Positions 61,770-64,000 of a stretch of DNA of 64,000 nucleotides are shown here, piece after piece; position 1 is the stretch's first letter, and the number at the start of each line of letters is the position of its first letter. Location of the stretch: contig OY763323.1 in NCBI GenBank assembly GCA_963667375.1, positions 2,728,001-2,792,000 of the forward strand, given 5' to 3'. The translations under genes were made by a program, and so were the position numbers. This DNA is from G963556115 sp963667375 (GTDB lineage: Bacteria > Planctomycetota > SZUA-567). The notes below the pieces were generated by a model. That model saw nothing but the letters and a program-made list of their open reading frames with translations. It searched no databases and was not told where the DNA came from.

Positions 61770-63053
61770 TTAGTGTTTAAAGGCGCGCTGAGCCGTAAAT
61801 ACCATGGCGACATCCGATTCATTGCAGGCCTCGATAATTTCGCGGTCTCCAAGTGAACCTCCGGGTTGTACTACAGCGGTAATACCTTCTTTAATACAGG
61901 CGTCAATACCGTCACGCTTAGGGAAGAAAGCATCAGAAATTGCAATACCGCCTTTAATGCCGCCATTTGTCGCTGCGGCTTCTTCGAGTACAGTATCTGA
62001 ATCACTTTGAGTAATTTCTCCAGCTTTAACTTTGTTTCCGAGCTCAAAAAACAGGCAGCCATGTTTTTTGAAGGCGATATCATCAGCCAGTTTCTTATAT
62101 GCTTTGAAAATTGCGATTTCTGCAACTCCGACGCGGTCCTGTTCTCCGGTACCGATACCGACAGTTGCACCGTCTTTGACAAAAATAACAGAATTTGAGG
62201 TCACACCCTGTTCGACAGACCAGCCGAAGAGCATATCGGCAATTTCTTTCTCAGAAGGTGCACGTTTGATACTGGTAACCGTGCCATCTTTTGCTGTATG
62301 TTCGGCTGGAAGGAAATCAGCAGCAGAGGAGATGCGGTTTAATGGAGACTGCTGAACTACAATTCCGCCATCAATAAGACTCTTAAAATCAACAAAACGT
62401 TCGGTTTTATACTCTCTTATCTGATCCATCCTTCGGATTTGCACGATGCGGAGGTTTTTGCGCTTCTGCAAAATTTCAACAGCGCCCGCTTCAAATTCTG
62501 GAGCAACGACAACCTCAAGATAGTTCTTTGACATTGCTTCTGCAGCTTCCTTGCTCACTGCAACATTGAAGGCCGCACAGCCGCCAAAGGCCGCAAGCCG
62601 GTCACAGGCATTGGCACGTTCATAGGCTTCTTCCGCGTTGCTGCCGTAAGCAACGCCGCAGGGATTATTATGCTTCATTATAGTTACGGCCGGGGTCACT
62701 TCTAGGTACCGCAGAATATTGCAGGCGTTATCAATGTCGGTGAGATTGGTTTTGCCTGGGTGTTTGCCAAACTGCAGTAGACCTTCTTCACTCAAGCATG
62801 ATACCAAACCCTTGCCGGGAGCAATGAAACTACAGTCGCCAAGGGATAGATTACCGCTGACAAGCTCATATAACGCCGCTTCCTGTCCGGGATTTTCGCC
62901 ATAGCGCAGACCTTTTTCAATAAGTTCGCCGCCATCTTCAATCTTCCAGGTTCGTTTTTGATAGATAAGCTTCTGATCACCAAAGGTGATCGTCATTTCA
63001 CTGGGGAAATTATCCTCCATTACCGTGCGGTACATCTTTTTAATATCTGCCAT
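61770..63053 (-). CDS. purH: Stand-alone AICAR transformylase (PurH C-terminal half)
   Basis: A 427-residue protein corresponding to the AICARFT domain of PurH. Signature elements are RYGENPGQEAALY, the catalytic K-H-N-N-P-C-G motif in IMKHNNPCG, the AFGGCAAFNVAVS segment and PGGSLGDREIIEACNE near the end. Full-length PurH carries an N-terminal IMP cyclohydrolase of about 200 aa; here the protein starts directly before AICARFT, so the cyclohydrolase must be a separate gene. It forms FAICAR from AICAR and 10-formyl-THF. The gene lies 37 nt upstream of the zinc-ribbon gene. Confidence 0.93.
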   Translation of the reverse strand: MADIKKMYRTVMEDNFPSEMTITFGDQKLIYQKRTWKIEDGGELIEKGLRYGENPGQEAALYELVSGNLSLGDCSFIAPGKGLVSCLSEEGLLQFGKHPGKTNLTDIDNACNILRYLEVTPAVTIMKHNNPCGVAYGSNAEEAYERANACDRLAAFGGCAAFNVAVSKEAAEAMSKNYLEVVVAPEFEAGAVEILQKRKNLRIVQIRRMDQIREYKTERFVDFKSLIDGGIVVQQSPLNRISSAADFLPAEHTAKDGTVTSIKRAPSEKEIADMLFGWSVEQGVTSNSVIFVKDGATVGIGTGEQDRVGVAEIAIFKAYKKLADDIAFKKHGCLFFELGNKVKAGEITQSDSDTVLEEAAATNGGIKGGIAISDAFFPKRDGIDACIKEGITAVVQPGGSLGDREIIEACNESDVAMVFTAQRAFKH

Positions 63054-63112
63054 TTTCTCTCCGTATCTGAAAAAACAGGGTTTATATTAAAAGATATAAA
63101 CCCCTATAATTA

Positions 63113-64000
63113 TTATTTATTATCAACACTTCCTTCAGGATCACCAATGTGCATCAATGGCAGAGGTGAAGGACTGCTGCCATCAAGAAAATAGATCTTT
63201 GAAGCCGGGTTCATACTTATTGCTTCCAGTGCTTTCAGTGCTTCGAGCTTGATGTATGCCGGATTCTGTGCTACCGCAGCATTAATCTTTTCTATTTCAT
63301 AGGCCTTGGCATCTGCGAGCATTTTCTGCTTAATGGCGATCTGTTCAGCTGCCTCCCGCTCAATCTGCGCTTGAGAAATCTTCTGTTTCTGTTCGGTTTC
63401 AAAACGTCTCAGCTCGGCTTTCTGGCGTTCAGCCTCCTGTTCCCGTTGTTTCTTCTGCTCAACACCCTTTTGAATAGTTACAGGAAGCTGTATATCGCGT
63501 AGTAATACCCCGCTGATAATTACACCCCGCGGTCCAAGATAATCCTGCATCGCTGCCGATAAGGCATTCTGCATACGTTCCTGGATATCCTCCTGATAGA
63601 AGTCCTCCGCATTTTTAACGCTTTTACCCTGTTCGCGCAGAACACTCCGAAGTTTGGGAATAAGATGAATATTGATAACATCGTCAGCACTACCGGTTTC
63701 GCCCAGAATTTTTGGTGCCATTTTCGGATCTATGTTATACTGCACAGAGACATCGAATGTGGTCAATAGCTGATCCTGAGAAGGGACAAGAGCCCGTTCG
63801 CTGTGTGTTTTCTGCCGGACATCATAAAGTTGCCATTTATAGAGGGGATTTGCCAGATGCAGTCCGGCTGAATAAGCTTCCTTCTGCACAGAACCAAAGA
63901 GTGTCGCCACCCCTACATGACCTGCAGGGATACTGATTATCATGGTCATAATGAATGTTACAACCGTTGCTGCGAGTGCAATAATAGCCCCGAGCCCAGC
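63113..64000 (-). CDS. SPFH/band 7 (prohibitin-like) membrane protein, partial at right edge
   Basis: The gene runs off the right edge; 295 codons plus stop are visible. The frame continues upstream of the ATG at 63949 into a hydrophobic stretch (GLGAIIALAATVVTFIM), so the true start lies beyond 64000. An SPFH domain follows (IPAGHVGVATLFGSVQKEAYSAGLHLANPLY), with VQYNIDPKMAPKIL, then a coiled coil (KQREQEAERQKAELRRFETEQ), typical of prohibitin/HflK-type scaffolds. These form large membrane rings and often regulate proteases such as FtsH. No partner is visible in the window. Confidence 0.86.
   Translation of the reverse strand, partial: AGLGAIIALAATVVTFIMTMIISIPAGHVGVATLFGSVQKEAYSAGLHLANPLYKWQLYDVRQKTHSERALVPSQDQLLTTFDVSVQYNIDPKMAPKILGETGSADDVINIHLIPKLRSVLREQGKSVKNAEDFYQEDIQERMQNALSAAMQDYLGPRGVIISGVLLRDIQLPVTIQKGVEQKKQREQEAERQKAELRRFETEQKQKISQAQIEREAAEQIAIKQKMLADAKAYEIEKINAAVAQNPAYIKLEALKALEAISMNPASKIYFLDGSSPSPLPLMHIGDPEGSVDNK

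Overview
The window looks like a bacterial chromosome of moderate-to-low GC content with didermal, anaerobic-leaning physiology. It has an Rnf complex, FeoAB ferrous-iron uptake, 2[4Fe-4S] ferredoxins, TolQ/ExbD-type proton channels, an outer-membrane barrel ending in Phe, an AsmA/TamB-like protein and many secreted proteins. The mix of a Cys-rich Val/Lys repeat secreted protein, secreted 'DGGxxW' repeat proteins and bacillithiol-type BshC would fit a PVC-superphylum (Lentisphaerota/Planctomycetota-like) or Riflebacteria-like lineage. No rRNA or other phylogenetic marker was analysed, so this placement is an inference. I saw no tRNA, rRNA, CRISPR array, insertion sequence or intact prophage.

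Layout. 1-2.8 kb: a MarR regulator and MFS transporter under a palindromic operator, a macro-domain protein and 5-formyl-THF cyclo-ligase. 2.8-10.4 kb: a plus-strand cell-envelope run of TolQ/ExbB, ExbD/TolR, PBP2 (mrdA), RodA and MurI, ending in a two-gene Ktr-type potassium channel. 10.4-12.2 kb: a thermonuclease preceded by an HTH/S24-like regulator whose reading frame is broken at an 8-nt homopolymer. 12.3-17.2 kb: a split chromate transporter (two ChrA halves), a small FeoB-associated Cys-rich membrane protein, an 8-Fe ferredoxin, and a dtxR-like-feoA-feoB iron operon with a good promoter/operator. 17.4-19.4 kb: a porin-like barrel and an L,D-transpeptidase-like protein that has lost its catalytic motif.

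19.5-24.3 kb is a minus-strand operon: cysteine desulfurase, two PilZ-domain proteins, an IscU scaffold, ApbE flavin transferase and a BadF/HgdC-type ATPase activator. 24.7-31.8 kb holds an unrecognised helical protein and an Rnf cluster in the order E-A-B-C-D, followed by a lipoprotein where RnfG might have been expected; no RnfG is present. ApbE next door probably flavinylates Rnf subunits, and NifS/IscU may supply its many Fe-S clusters. 31.9-37 kb: periplasmic asparaginase, MntP, a thioredoxin-DsbD/CcdA fusion, the Cys-rich repeat protein and a secreted HELTH metallopeptidase.

37-46.9 kb: a Cys-motif protein, a short methionine synthase without activation domain, glycyl-tRNA synthetase, two CNNM/CorC-like membrane proteins, BshC and a GT2 glycosyltransferase. 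47-52.4 kb: a large secreted repeat/TPR protein, serine O-acetyltransferase and an EFR1-type flavodoxin-ferredoxin. 52.4-57.7 kb: a 1412-residue AsmA-like protein with a PAP2 phosphatase. 57.7-64 kb: a cyclic-nucleotide-domain coiled-coil protein, a zinc-ribbon protein, a stand-alone AICAR transformylase (PurH C-terminal half) and an SPFH protein running off the edge.

Themes that recur are Fe-S and flavin maturation around Rnf, iron import, cysteine/bacillithiol/methionine metabolism (cysE, bshC, metH, nifS), folate one-carbon chemistry (cyclo-ligase, metH, AICAR transformylase) and envelope construction.
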